From: Priapulus caudatus
Taxonomy: Eukaryota > Priapulida > Priapulimorpha > Priapulimorphida > Priapulidae
Assembly (NCBI RefSeq): GCF_000485595.1
Contig: NW_014577547.1
Span: 23,011 to 67,666 of the forward strand
Reading direction: 5' to 3'
Length of the DNA stretch: 44,656 nucleotides
A program made the translations under genes and the position numbers. The notes under the pieces were generated by a model. That model did not search any database. It was not told where the DNA came from and saw only the letters and a program-made list of their open reading frames with translations. Within the stretch, counting starts at the first letter, position 1. Every line of letters begins with the position of its first letter. Shown here one piece after another: positions 11,984 to 22,459 of the stretch.

Positions 11984-12301
11984 TGTTCGTAGCGCGTGCG
12001 CGCGTGTACGGTAGCAGCGGAATTGCCCTCTCGCGCACTTACGCGTGCTCGCGCGGACACACATTATATCAGGAGTCTATATACACGACAACGCACACAC
12101 ATATATATATATACACACACGTGGCATCAATAACTTGGCGATGCTGTATCGTCGAGTGCGCGGTTCAAGGGCTGATGTAGACGGAGTGTATGGGGTCGAC
12201 ATAGAGAGCTCGCTAATCATAGCGCGTTGCCACTGACGTCAGGTCAAGTATGTGTGTGCGTGTGTGTTTGCCGCCGCCATCTCCGCCGGCCATCTCTAGC
12301 G

Positions 12302-12780
12302 ATGGAGCAACGGAAGCTAGTGATAGAGTGATGGAAGGTAGTGATAGAGTGATGGAAGCCCTAGTGATGGAGCAACGGAAGGTAGTGATAAAGCGATAGA
12401 AGTTAGTGATAGAGCGATGGAAGCTCTAGTGATATAGCGATGGAAGCTAGTGATAGAAAGATGGAAGCTATTGATAGAGTGATGGAAGCCCTAGTGATGG
12501 AGCAACGGAAGGTAGTGATAAAGCGATAGAAGCTAGTGATAGAGCAACGGAAGCTAGTGATAGAACAATGAAAGCTAGTGATAGAGCAATGGAAGCTAGT
12601 GATATAGCAATGGAAGCTAGTGATAGAGCAATGAAAGCTAGTGATAGAGTGATGGAAGCCCTAGTGATGGAGCAACGGAAGCTAGTGATAGAAAGATGGA
12701 AGCTAGTGATAGAGTGATAGAAGCTAGTGATAGAGCAATGGAATCTCTAGTGATAGAGCGATAGAAGCTCTAGTGATAGA
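12302..12780 (+). repeat. ~21-bp minisatellite, plus orientation
   Basis: Tandem units of the type GATAGAGCAATGGAAGCTAGT, with 23-bp variants that carry an extra CT (AGCTCTAGTGATAG). About 22 units. The order of variants is reproduced in the array at 14827-15475 read on the other strand, so the arrays were copied together with the duplication. Confidence 0.92.
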
Positions 12781-12792
12781 ACACACACACAC

Positions 12793-12980
12793 CACTGATC
12801 TCTATAATAATATCTATGATATTATTATAGAGTACTAGAGTACCATACTAGTATTTATACCATACTATTATACGTATTTTGATCATACGTATTTTTACCA
12901 TACTAGTACTTATAGAGTACTAGAGTATAGAGTATCATAGAGTACTATGATACTCTATGATATTATTATAGAGATCAGTG
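12793..12980. repeat. 188-bp AT-rich TIR element within (AC)n
   Basis: Perfect 22-bp terminal inverted repeats begin CACTGATCTCTATAATAATA at 12793 and end with the complement at 12980. (AC)n lies directly on both outer sides, so the target was a CA microsatellite. The interior is a series of overlapping smaller inverted repeats (GAGTACTAGAGTA, CCATACTAGTA). No coding potential. Confidence 0.85.
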
Positions 12981-14486
12981 ACACACACACAATGGCACGC
13001 CGGTGAAAACATAACCTCCGCCACGCCCCTGGCGGAAGTAATAATCTTAATCTTAAAGGCTCTGGCACGTTAATTTTAGTGGAAAAAGGTTTATGGGGCC
13101 AAGAACAGCAATCAATTTATTTCCCCGAAGATTTTATCAATTGTTTCTGAAATATATTTTATGTTGATTAACACGGGAGGACTATAAACTACTTGAAAGA
13201 ATAATTCGTGCACCGATCACGCGGCTGTGAGACGGGCGGGCAGAACAACGGGCAACACGATGATTGATATGAAGGTTTGTCGGCGACAAGAGAATTTTCT
13301 CGGCCGACGTGTTGGATTTCTAACAACGGTATGTGAGACTGTAAAGACGTCACTCGTCTATCGCTGACTTAGCGGACTTTATCTCACCAACACGTAAACC
13401 TTGCAAGAGATTCTCCCAAGCTGTGAGACACTTGATATCAGCTCGGCCGATTTTTTGTATAAACGTATTTATTTTTTAACAAGATCGCTCTCGGCATCTG
13501 CTTCCGGTAAAGAATCCCTGTTCGCGTCGTGGTGAGCGAGCTGACGATCATTGGCTGGCGCTTTCGCGTGTAACGGCAGCACACTCCGATGCTCGCGCCG
13601 ACGTTAAAACATAAATAAGCAGCGTCCCCCGCGCCGGCGGCAGCTGATTTCCATCAATCCACGGCGGGGCTCCAGCGGGGCGCGTTCGACGCCGACGCGC
13701 GCTTACGGGTCTCGATTCCGGTGCCGTGAGCGAATACTCGCAATTCTTTGCGTATCAGGTGGCGGCCGTCGGACTCACGATGCTTATTCGTGCTGTACGC
13801 CCGTCGCGCGCCGAGCCCGTGAGAGCGACGAGATCGTAAACCGGTCGTGTGTTCCCTCCCTGCCGGCATCGAGCCTGTACGTGTACGTGTACGTGCTACA
13901 TTCCGACCACTGGCTACCCGTGTGCGCCGTGTAGAGGAGGGAGGGTACAGGCGATCGCCGCGTACATCAAGACGCTACGGGCGACTCGCTGTTACGTTGC
14001 CAAGGCGGAGGCTGAGATCACGTGAGCAGTTTGTATGTATCGCGAGCTTAATCGAGCGGTGCCTGCATATTCGCGAAGCTGTGTGCTCTCTAGCGGACAT
14101 TGCGTATTCTAGTTACACGTGGCTGATTTGTACCAGGGTGTGTGTGTGTGACTGTGTGTGTGTGTGTGTGGGTGTGTCCGGTATGGAATAGAATTTGTTT
14201 TCCAATGCTAAGCATTTATAATGGAAAATGCACCGCTATTAGAAAATCATCGCATAGCGTACGTACGAGCTTGAGGCTGCCGCATTTTCGAATGAGATTC
14301 TTGGCTTCTCGTTGTTAATATCACCGTTTACACTAATGCCGGTGTGCAAACAATTATGGGAAATGTTTTATATAGACGTTGCATTAGTACACGGGCGTAA
14401 GCTCAAGAATCAACTTGGTGTACGAAGATATAGGGCGTGTTTAATATATGTGTGCGCACGTGCGTGCCCGTGTGTGCGCGTGAGCA
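12981..14486. other. Duplicated non-coding block, copy 2
   Basis: Direct counterpart of 5897-7630, shorter overall because of many small deletions. Includes the CCTCCGCC hairpin (about 13012-13045). No gene assigned. Confidence 0.6.
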
Positions 14487-14826
14487 CAGGCACTTGGACC
14501 GTTTCAATAATAAAATGATGGTTAATAAATACAACTTGTCAGTACTACTACTAGTACTAGCCCTACCAGTACCAGTACCAGCAATAGTCTTAATGTTTGA
14601 TATAACTTCACTTCAACACCGTCCAATACACCGCTGCAACACATAGCCCGCACGCCATTGTGCATGCACAGATACACAGTAGGACACATTCTAACCTACT
14701 GTGTATCTGTGCATGCACAATGGCGTGCGGGCTATGTGTTGCAGCGGTGTATTGGACGGTGTTGAAGTGAAGTTATATCAAACATTAAGACTATTGCTGG
14801 TACTGGTACTGGTAGGGCTAGTAGTA
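14487..14826. repeat. Foldback MITE, family 1, copy B (right end missing)
   Basis: Begins CAGGCACTTGGACCGTTTCA. The left arm (to about 14682) and the right arm (from about 14693) are almost perfect complements around a ~10-nt centre. The right arm stops at GGGCTAGTAGTAG, where minisatellite begins. The missing end of about 68 bp is found at 19631-19698. Confidence 0.88.
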
Positions 14827-15475
14827 GCTTCCATCTTTCTATGCCACCAGCTTTCCGTTGCTCATATCACTAGAGCTTCTATCGCTATATGCACTAGAGA
14901 TTTCCATTCTCTATGCACTAAGCTTCTATCAGCTCTATCACTGAGCTCATCTTTCTATGCACCAGCTTCCAGTTGCTCTATCACTAGAGTTCTATCGCTC
15001 TACTCACTAGAGATTCCATTGCTCTATCACTAGCTCTATCATTCTACACTAGCTTCATCTTCTATCACTAGCTCCGTTGCTCTCATCACTAGGGCTTTCC
15101 ACACTCTATCACAGCTTTCATTGCTCAGTCACTAGGCTTCCATTTGCTATATCACTAGCTTCCATTGCTCTATCACTAGCTTTCAATTGGTTCTATCACA
15201 TACTCCGGTTGCTCTGAGTCACGTACTTCTTCGCTTTATGCACTACCGTTCCGTTGCTGCTCCATCACTAGGCTTGCCATCACTCTATCAATAGCTTCCA
15301 TCTTTCTATCACTAGCTTCCCATCGCTATATCACTAGAGCTTCCATCGCTCTAGCCTATACTTTCTATCGCTCTATCACTACCTCGTCGTTGCTCATCAC
15401 TAGGGCTCCATCAGACTCTAAGTCACTACCTTCCCAGTCATGCTACACTAGCTTCCGTTGCTCCATCGCTAAGAT
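14827..15475 (-). repeat. ~21-bp minisatellite, minus orientation
   Basis: Same unit as 12302-12780 but on the other strand (CTTCCATTGCTCTATCACTAG), with many one-base insertions and deletions inside units. It is longer than array 1 and shares its variant order at the end nearest the sarcoglycan flank. Confidence 0.9.
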
Positions 15476-17451
15476 CGCCGGTCGGAGATGCGGCGGCAAA
15501 CAATCACCACAGCCACATACTTGACTGACGTCAAGTGGCAACGGCGCCTAATGATTAGCGAGCTCTCTATTGTCGACCCATAACTACTCCGTCTATCAAT
15601 CCTAGGCCCTTAACGCGCGCACTCGAACGATACAGCATCGCCAAGTATTGTGGCCACGTGTGGTGTATATATATATATGTGGTGCGTTGTCGTGTAGTAC
15701 TAGATCTCCTGATATAATGTGTGTCCGCGCGAGCACGCGTAAGTGCGGCGGAGGGCAATTCCGCTGCTACCGTACACGCCGCACTCTAACGCTAGACATC
15801 ACACTACACGCTCTTCTACACAGGTGAAGACACCGTAATGTGTGCTCGTTCGCGGATTCCGAGCGAGATCAGCGAAAATGTTGATGAACCGAGCGGTACA
15901 AACCAACTAAACACTGGCAGCTCGTACTCGTTAGCTCCTCGCTGCTGACCACAGAACTGCTGGCACTCTGCGAGAGGCGGTCCGCCGCTCCGATAGCTTT
16001 GGCATTGATCGGGCATATTCGATCAGACCGGAGCTGGAATTAGCCGGGTACGTAATCTCGTGGTCTCGTACAGCGGCGAGGCTAATGCGTTTAGTAAGTC
16101 GCGTTGCGTCGGCTTAATGCGGGCAGTTATGAAGTAGGAGTTAGTGATCTTTGGCATAAGATGTCTAGAATAATATGCCAGAGGTGGCGATCGCGCTATA
16201 GTGATGTGGGCGGAGTAGTCGGAGAACGATCGGTAAGTCGGTCAGATTAGCAGGCATTGCGAAAAAATAATCAAGAGTAGGAGATGTGACAGTGAGATGC
16301 ATAAACAATAGAAGCGTGTGAGAGAGGGAGATCATGAATGAGAGAAGCGCGTGAGAGAGAGAGAGAGACAGAGGAAACATGCATGTGTCATGTAGTGTCT
16401 GAACGCTGTTCAGCATGCTTCTGTATCATTGGCAGAGAATACCTAAGTTCGCTGCGTGGCGTAGAATGGAAATGACAGTAGTTACGTAAGAAATGTGAAT
16501 GCTAATCACAAGTGATACATTTATTTAAAAGAGCAAAATGTTCATATCACCAACCCTTCGTCACCTTCATTGCCAAAATGCTATGGTTAATAACCTGAGG
16601 TAGTTGCTGTGACGCATCAACGTGACAACCGCAAAGTAGTATCAAGAGCAGATAATACACATGTGTATTATCTGCTCTTGTAGTATCCATGATATGTTCC
16701 GAGGTGTGACCGACTCAGATGCATGCCTGCTAACGAATTATTACGCAGACAGACCAGCGTTTAGCTGGGAAATTCACAGAGACGTGCTACCAATAAATTC
16801 ATCTAAAACACATGTTCAAGCTAGTTGGTATGTCAGATAATTAGTGAGTGAACATATCTATTTTGCAACATTATTTATAGAGTTCCTACGTAGCAAAATA
16901 TTTTAAAATACTTGATATGGATTCCGTGCAGCATAGCAGCGCTATGTGTGTGCGAGTCACTATTTACAACTTGACTTAGCTAAATATCATCTTACACATA
17001 TTATATTACAACAAGCAGATGTTTGGGAGCAAGAATAATGACAAGAGAAACACAAACATTTTGTGCGTGCCTGCTAGCGTGGCGCGTGTTGGTGGCGCGT
17101 GCATGGCGTGCGTGTGTGGTGTGGTGTGTGTGTGTGTGCGCGCAGTGTGGTGTGTGTCTGTTTGCATCTGTGTGTAAATAGAATAAACTGACATGCTAAT
17201 GGAAAACGAAGACAACTAAGCCTAGAATCCCTCATATTATTGCTGGATTTTCTTCATCAGTTGCTGACGCCAACCAGTTATACGCACTTCCTAGTTATCA
17301 TCACCAGCAGGCAGCCGCCTTTCAGTTGTCATGGTTACGCGCTACTGGCTGATATTTTGTACAGTTATCGTCGTTTACACGCGCTAACAGTCACCGCCAC
17401 TACATCCACGGTCTTCGTCGATGAAACCAGAGCGGCCTACGCAGCCCGCCC
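15476..17451 (-). other. Inverted copy of the sarcoglycan 3' flank
   Basis: Reverse-complement match to about 10368-12300, including the CA repeat, the 38-bp palindrome (near 16642-16680) and a CT-rich patch. Single-base indels are frequent while substitutions are rare. Confidence 0.85.
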
Positions 17452-17918
17452 TCACTGGCAGATGTCTCGACGTTGCTCTGCAGTTGACGTGGGCGCGGCC
17501 AGGAAACAAGCGTTCCGCGTCTGACAACGCACACAGATGAAATACGTCTCGCCGCGCGGCCGCCGCCGACCGCGTCGCCGCGGCAGGCCGGTCAGTTCGA
17601 CGTCGTTTGCGTCCAGCGTCAACCTTCCTGCCCTTGGAGCCGGATGTCGCCGGCGGCCAGAGCCCGGTCGCGCTGCCGCTGGGCCGAGTGGCTAAACGTT
17701 GACGCCGGCCGAGCTCAGGCTTCACGTGACCCCATACGGCGCGGGGGCGCAGCGGCAGTGTTCCGTTCGCCGTCCCACGCATGCGCTCACGGACGCGTCC
17801 CCACGGCGTCCGCGTAACGCCGAGCCCTGCAGGCGGGCGAGACGGAGCGCAAGCATTGCCGCCGCGGCCGCGATGTACATCTCGTGCTCGTTGACGTAGA
17901 AAGTACGGCCGATCGTCG
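17452..17918 (-). pseudogene. Second sarcoglycan copy, frameshifted and truncated by the gap
   Basis: Reads, on the minus strand, the last ~140 codons of the 9495-10367 gene, from the GDDRPYF region to the same stop codon (17454-17452). Multiple one-base indels break the frame, so the homologous peptide hops between frames: DDRPYF, FYVNEHEMYI, and a degraded cysteine cluster. The 5' half would lie in the N gap. It may be a true pseudogene or an unpolished second copy/haplotype. Because flanking DNA shows the same indel-heavy pattern, sequence quality is a serious alternative to biological decay. Confidence 0.8.
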
Positions 17919-18905
17919 NNNNNNNNNNNNNNNNNNNNNNNNNNNNNNNNNNNNNNNNNNNNNNNNNNNNNNNNNNNNNNNNNNNNNNNNNNNNNNNNNN
18001 NNNNNNNNNNNNNNNNNNNNNNNNNNNNNNNNNNNNNNNNNNNNNNNNNNNNNNNNNNNNNNNNNNNNNNNNNNNNNNNNNNNNNNNNNNNNNNNNNNNN
18101 NNNNNNNNNNNNNNNNNNNNNNNNNNNNNNNNNNNNNNNNNNNNNNNNNNNNNNNNNNNNNNNNNNNNNNNNNNNNNNNNNNNNNNNNNNNNNNNNNNNN
18201 NNNNNNNNNNNNNNNNNNNNNNNNNNNNNNNNNNNNNNNNNNNNNNNNNNNNNNNNNNNNNNNNNNNNNNNNNNNNNNNNNNNNNNNNNNNNNNNNNNNN
18301 NNNNNNNNNNNNNNNNNNNNNNNNNNNNNNNNNNNNNNNNNNNNNNNNNNNNNNNNNNNNNNNNNNNNNNNNNNNNNNNNNNNNNNNNNNNNNNNNNNNN
18401 NNNNNNNNNNNNNNNNNNNNNNNNNNNNNNNNNNNNNNNNNNNNNNNNNNNNNNNNNNNNNNNNNNNNNNNNNNNNNNNNNNNNNNNNNNNNNNNNNNNN
18501 NNNNNNNNNNNNNNNNNNNNNNNNNNNNNNNNNNNNNNNNNNNNNNNNNNNNNNNNNNNNNNNNNNNNNNNNNNNNNNNNNNNNNNNNNNNNNNNNNNNN
18601 NNNNNNNNNNNNNNNNNNNNNNNNNNNNNNNNNNNNNNNNNNNNNNNNNNNNNNNNNNNNNNNNNNNNNNNNNNNNNNNNNNNNNNNNNNNNNNNNNNNN
18701 NNNNNNNNNNNNNNNNNNNNNNNNNNNNNNNNNNNNNNNNNNNNNNNNNNNNNNNNNNNNNNNNNNNNNNNNNNNNNNNNNNNNNNNNNNNNNNNNNNNN
18801 NNNNNNNNNNNNNNNNNNNNNNNNNNNNNNNNNNNNNNNNNNNNNNNNNNNNNNNNNNNNNNNNNNNNNNNNNNNNNNNNNNNNNNNNNNNNNNNNNNNN
18901 NNNNN
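17919..18905. other. Assembly gap (987 N)
   Basis: Run of N. By comparison with unit 1 it should contain the 5' half of the second sarcoglycan copy and part of the CT tract. All open frames spanning it are meaningless. Confidence 1.
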
Positions 18906-19440
18906 GAGGGATAAGAGAGAGGGACGGAAAGAGGAGACGAGGAGGAGGAGGGAGGAGGCGGAGGGAGGAGAGAAGAGAGAGGAGGAGGAGAGAGAGAGAG
19001 AGGATGAGAGAGAGAGAGAGAGGGAGGAAGAAAGAGGTGGGAGAGAGAGGAGAGAGAGGAAGAGAGGAGAGAGAGAAAGAGAGAGAGAGAGAGAGACGAG
19101 AGAGAGAGAGAGAGAGAGGAAGAGAGAGAGAGAGAGGAGAGAGATGAGAGAGAGTAGAGAGAGAGGAGAGGGAGGAGGCGGAGGCAAGGGAGCGGAGAGA
19201 GTGAGATGAGAGACGAGAAGAGAAGAGAGAGAGAGAGAGACAGAGACCAGGAGACAGCAAGACAGAGACAGAGAGAGAACAGAGGACCAGAGACAGAGAC
19301 AGAGACAGAGACAGAGACAGAGACGAGAGACGAGAGACAGAGACAGAGACAGAGGACAGGAGACAGAGACAGAGACAGAGACAGAGACAGAACAGAGCAG
19401 ACAGAGACAGAGACAGAGAAGAGAGAGAGGAGGGGAGACT
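18906..19440 (-). repeat. Inverted copy of the CT-rich tract
   Basis: GA-rich on the plus strand, ending in CAGAGACAGAGA repeats. It mirrors 8281-8830 or so. Arg/Glu open frames are repeat artefacts. Confidence 0.9.
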
Positions 19441-19630
19441 GCCTGATTGAGATTTCAAGCCTTAATGACATTTAGTAGCAATTAAGCATGGCCACATATA
19501 GCTCTATGGGCAGCTCAATACAATTTGCTAAAAACACCGTAACCACCACACACTACCACAGTGTCAAATATAAATAGTACGTTCAAATCTCACATACATA
19601 CGCACGCACGCACGCACGCACTCACGCGCA
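19441..19630 (-). other. Inverted copy of the spacer between MITE and CT tract
   Basis: Mirrors about 8064-8280, including the CACGCACG patch. No gene. Confidence 0.7.
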
Positions 19631-19698
19631 CAGGCACTTGGACCGTTTCAATAATAAAAATGATGGTTAATAATACAACTTGTCAGTACTACTACTAG
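19631..19698. repeat. Detached terminal piece of foldback MITE family 1
   Basis: CAGGCACTTGGACCGTTTCA through TGTCAGTACTACTACTAG, then an abrupt change to minisatellite. This is the piece missing from copy B at 14487-14826. Confidence 0.85.
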
Positions 19699-20080
19699 AA
19701 GCTAGTGATAGAGTGATAGAAGCTAGTGATAGAGCAATGGAATCTCTAGTGATAGAGCGATAGAAGCTCTAGTGATAGAGCAACGGAAGCTGGTGATAGA
19801 AAGATGGAAGCTAGTGATAGAGTGATGGAAGCCCTAGTGATGGAGCAACGGAAGGTAGTGATAGAGCGATAGAAGCTAGTGATAGAGCAACGGAAGCTCT
19901 AGTGATAGCGCAATGGAAGCTAGTGATAGAACGATGGAAGCTCTAGTGATATAGCGATGGAAGCTAGTGATAGCGCAATGGAAGCTAGTGATAGAGTGAT
20001 GGAAGCTAGTGATAGAGTGATGGAAGCCCTAGTGATGGAGCAATAGAATGTAGAGATAGAGCGCTATAAGCTATAATACT
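19699..20080 (+). repeat. ~21-bp minisatellite, plus orientation, array 3
   Basis: Same units as 12302-12780, with the same variant words (GGAATCTCTAGTG, GGAAGCCCTAGTG). It continues in phase from the inner end of the 14827-15475 array once the intervening segment is flipped. Confidence 0.9.
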
Positions 20081-20116
20081 AGAGCTGTACACACTTGGGG
20101 ACGTCGGTAAACACAC

Positions 20117-20557
20117 ATGCACTTGGAAGGTTTCAATAATAAAATGATGGTAAATAAACACGAATTGTATTTATTTACTACCAAAGTCTCAATGTTTCTC
20201 TTCTCTCTTTCGCCTATTATTAGTAATATAACTCTCTGTAAATGCCGTTCAAATGTTCCTCTCCACCACGTAGTACATCACACGAACGCCGCTGTGCACA
20301 AACAGCAAAATTATAGAGTTTAAAGGTTGACGGGACGGCGTAACAACAAAATTATAGAGTTTATAATTATGTATGTTTGTGCACAGTGACGTTCGTGCAG
20401 TGAACTTGCGTGTTGCAGAGCAGCATTTACAGAAAGTTATTACTAGTAGTAGGCGAAAGCGAGTAAAGAAACATTAAGACTTTGGTAGTAATTAAGCCTA
20501 CATTTCGTGTTTAGGCCTATTTCTATAATTTTGTTATTGAAACGTTCCAAGTGCCTG
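20117..20557. repeat. Foldback MITE, family 1, copy D
   Basis: Left end GCACTTGGAAGGTTTCAATA and right end TATTGAAACGTTCCAAGTGC are inverted. Sub-terminal ACTACCAAAGTCTCAATGTTTC pairs with GAAACATTAAGACTTTGGTA. About 441 bp, non-coding. Confidence 0.85.
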
Positions 20558-20671
20558 TGGGTCAACACCAATGGGCAATCCGCGCTCTAAAATGAACCCA
20601 TAACGACACCATTAAACGTGGCGCAGATGTTCAACAAGAACCGCTATACCGAGTACTCGCGTGGTAGTTCA

Positions 20672-20849
20672 AGGCCGTACGCAGGAAATTTTCTGTAGGG
20701 GGGCAAATACGCAGGAAATTTTCTGTAGGGGGGGCAAAGGTACTCCCCACGCCCTCAATTGCCCTATTTGTCCCATTAAAAGGCATACTCTGAAAATCTC
20801 TAGGGGGGCAACTGCCCCTGCTGCCCTCCCCCCCGCTGCGTACGGCCCT
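20672..20849. repeat. TIR element GGCCGTACGCAG ... CTGCGTACGGCC
   Basis: 12-bp terminal inverted repeats enclose G-rich and C-rich inner flanks (AGGGGGGGCAA / TTGCCCC-like). A ~27-bp segment with TACGCAGGAAATTTTCTGTA is tandemly doubled (20679-20705 and 20709-20735). The superfamily is not certain. Confidence 0.65.
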
Positions 20850-21480
20850 GGGTAGGTTACAAGTGGACGAGGGCGTCAGGAGTGGAACACTAGAGCGCTA
20901 AGACGCCGGCTCCTTGCAGGCACCGGCTGGCTGCGCATTCCTACGGCTGTGCGCCGCACGCTGGTATCAAACGTTACTGTGCCACATCAACAAACAGGGC
21001 CGCACGCGGCGGCGCGCTGTTTTGGCTAGGGAAGGCCGTAAACTACATAAGCCGACCGCCGTGTCAACAAGTAAACGGGTACGAGAGCGGGCGAGCAGCG
21101 GAGATACAGCGCGAGAAGCTACTTAGCTGAGCGGACGAGAGCCGATCTAATGAAAACAACAGCTTCATACACAAACAGACGATTCCACCACTTATATATT
21201 ATCAAATAATCCAGACATTACCGAGGAGAATTTTTTGCTATTATTTTTGCATGTTGCAGTGCAATTTACATCATACCATCATCTACGATAAGGGACGTCA
21301 CAACATATCGCCTGCATATATACGGCGAGCGCGCGGAATAGAAGTCACATTCCGCGTAGCTAGGTATTTGACGTAAATTTGATGGAAACTAACAATGTAA
21401 CTAACTGTAAAGCATTTTACCGCAGTCGCGAAACTAATGAATATCACTAATGGCTTGCTTACGGCCAGATCGAAATGGTG

Positions 21481-21490
21481 CTATAAATAG
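21481..21490 (+). promoter_or_regulatory. TATA-box-like motif
   Basis: CTATAAATAG matches the core TATA consensus, with a GC-richer segment several hundred bases upstream. No recognised transcript begins here; the nearest coding start is 1.8 kb downstream. Weak. Confidence 0.2.
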
Positions 21491-21858
21491 AGCGTTTGTG
21501 TATCGATCTGGATGCCCACACGCGCAAGGTTTTTGATCACGTGACGGTCGGCGCGTAAATACTTAATTCTACTTGTCATCATACCCAATAGATGGCAGCA
21601 CAGACCAGTACTCGGTTCGGTGAGCAAGCCTGATCGGCGTAAACAAAAATTCCCTGTACTTGACTACTGGACTAGCCTACTGGAGTAAAAGTCAAGTTCA
21701 ACTTCTACGCTGAACCGTGTGAGCCGTGTTTAAAACAGGTACCTGGCTATCAGGCAATCACTACGATGCCCTCACTGTGTAGTGCACCGTGTGGCTAGAC
21801 CATTTAGATGATGCTCTAAAAATGTGTATAACCTAGCCAGTACAGTAGCCTAGCCCCC

Positions 21859-21933
21859 TAGCTCTAGTACTATAGCCCGCGGATCGCTGCCGCAGCCTGC
21901 GGCAGCGATCCGCGGGCTATAGTACTAGAGCTA
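21859..21933. repeat. Perfect 37-bp-arm hairpin with 1-nt centre
   Basis: TAGCTCTAGTACTATAGCCC through GCTGCCGCAG (21859-21895) is exactly complementary to 21897-21933, with C21896 as the centre. The core is GC-rich (CCGCGGATCGCTGCCGCAG) with CTAG-rich ends. Too tight a loop for a typical pre-miRNA. Probably a foldback insertion or cruciform. Confidence 0.9.
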
Positions 21934-22181
21934 CCTAGACCCCCTACTAGTACTAGCTAGGGCCAGTAGTAGTCAGTACTGCCGTAGCCGCCCATAGGCA
22001 CTATGAATTTGTGCAACATTTTTTTGTTCCTGGCCGTGCAACGTTGAATTACTAACAAATATCTACACATAGAACACTTGCCACGCATCATCAGCTTCTG
22101 AAATACCTTTTATCGACCTTTGTTACGGAAAAAATACCACAACACGAAATGTTCAGTTTGTTGTCTCTTGTCACTTGTGCT

Positions 22182-22459
22182 GAGACTGAGAGGGTCTATG
22201 TCCCCCAGGGTACTATCGGAGGGTACCCTGGGTACGGTTCGATATATCGGAACTTACCCTGGTACGTACTATCTAATATGCCGGACCGTACCTCGCCTAC
22301 TCCACTAACGAGTCTATGGAGTCGCCTACGCCTACTCCCTAACCATAACCCTAACCCTAACCATATCAGATCAGATATTTACCAGGGTACGTTCCGATAT
22401 ATCGAACCGTACCCAGGGTACCCTCCGATAGTACCCTGGGGGACATAGACCCTATGAAC
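22182..22459. repeat. Foldback element, family 2, copy 1, with 12-bp target duplication
   Basis: Ends contain AGGGTCTATGTCCCCCAGGG and its complement. Inner inverted repeats are GGTACGGTTCGATATATC-like. A CCCTAACC telomere-like run sits near the centre. The direct repeat GTCACTTGTGCT flanks it exactly (22170-22181, 22460-22471). 278 bp, non-coding. Confidence 0.9.

Larger units (their letters stand above)
5690..12780 (+). repeat. Unit 1 of a ~7 kb segmental duplication
   Basis: This segment recurs at 12781-20080. The parts in order are: an AT-rich MITE ending GATCAGTG beside (AC)n, a CCTCCGCC...GGCGG hairpin, ~1.7 kb of unique sequence, a foldback MITE, a CT tract, the intact sarcoglycan gene, a 38-bp palindrome and a ~21-bp minisatellite. 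The first ~2.3 kb matches 12790-14826 in direct orientation. The remainder matches 14827-19698 in inverted orientation. Differences between copies are mostly one-base insertions or deletions. Confidence 0.85.
12781..20080. repeat. Unit 2 of the ~7 kb duplication, with internal inversion
   Basis: 12790-14826 repeats unit 1 directly. 14827-19698 repeats the sarcoglycan part of unit 1 in inverted orientation and contains an N gap. 19699-20080 is minisatellite in plus orientation again. Both inversion edges fall at the same place, where MITE sequence CTACTACTAG abuts minisatellite AAGCTAGTG. Confidence 0.85.
20850..22169. other. Intergenic region upstream of TMEM160
   Basis: A GC-richer stretch at 20870-21140 has an open frame of 70 codons without recognisable homology. 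The rest is AT-rich and holds the hairpin and TATA motif listed separately. Confidence 0.4.

Noticed and set aside
12302-12780. CRISPR-like regular array
   Set aside because: Units are contiguous 21-23-bp tandem repeats without unique spacers.
17384-19471. Long frames of 440-695 codons across the gap
   Set aside because: They consist mostly of N; only the sarcoglycan fragment at 17452-17918 is informative.
21859-21933. microRNA precursor
   Set aside because: The stem is perfect with a one-base loop, unlike a processed pre-miRNA.
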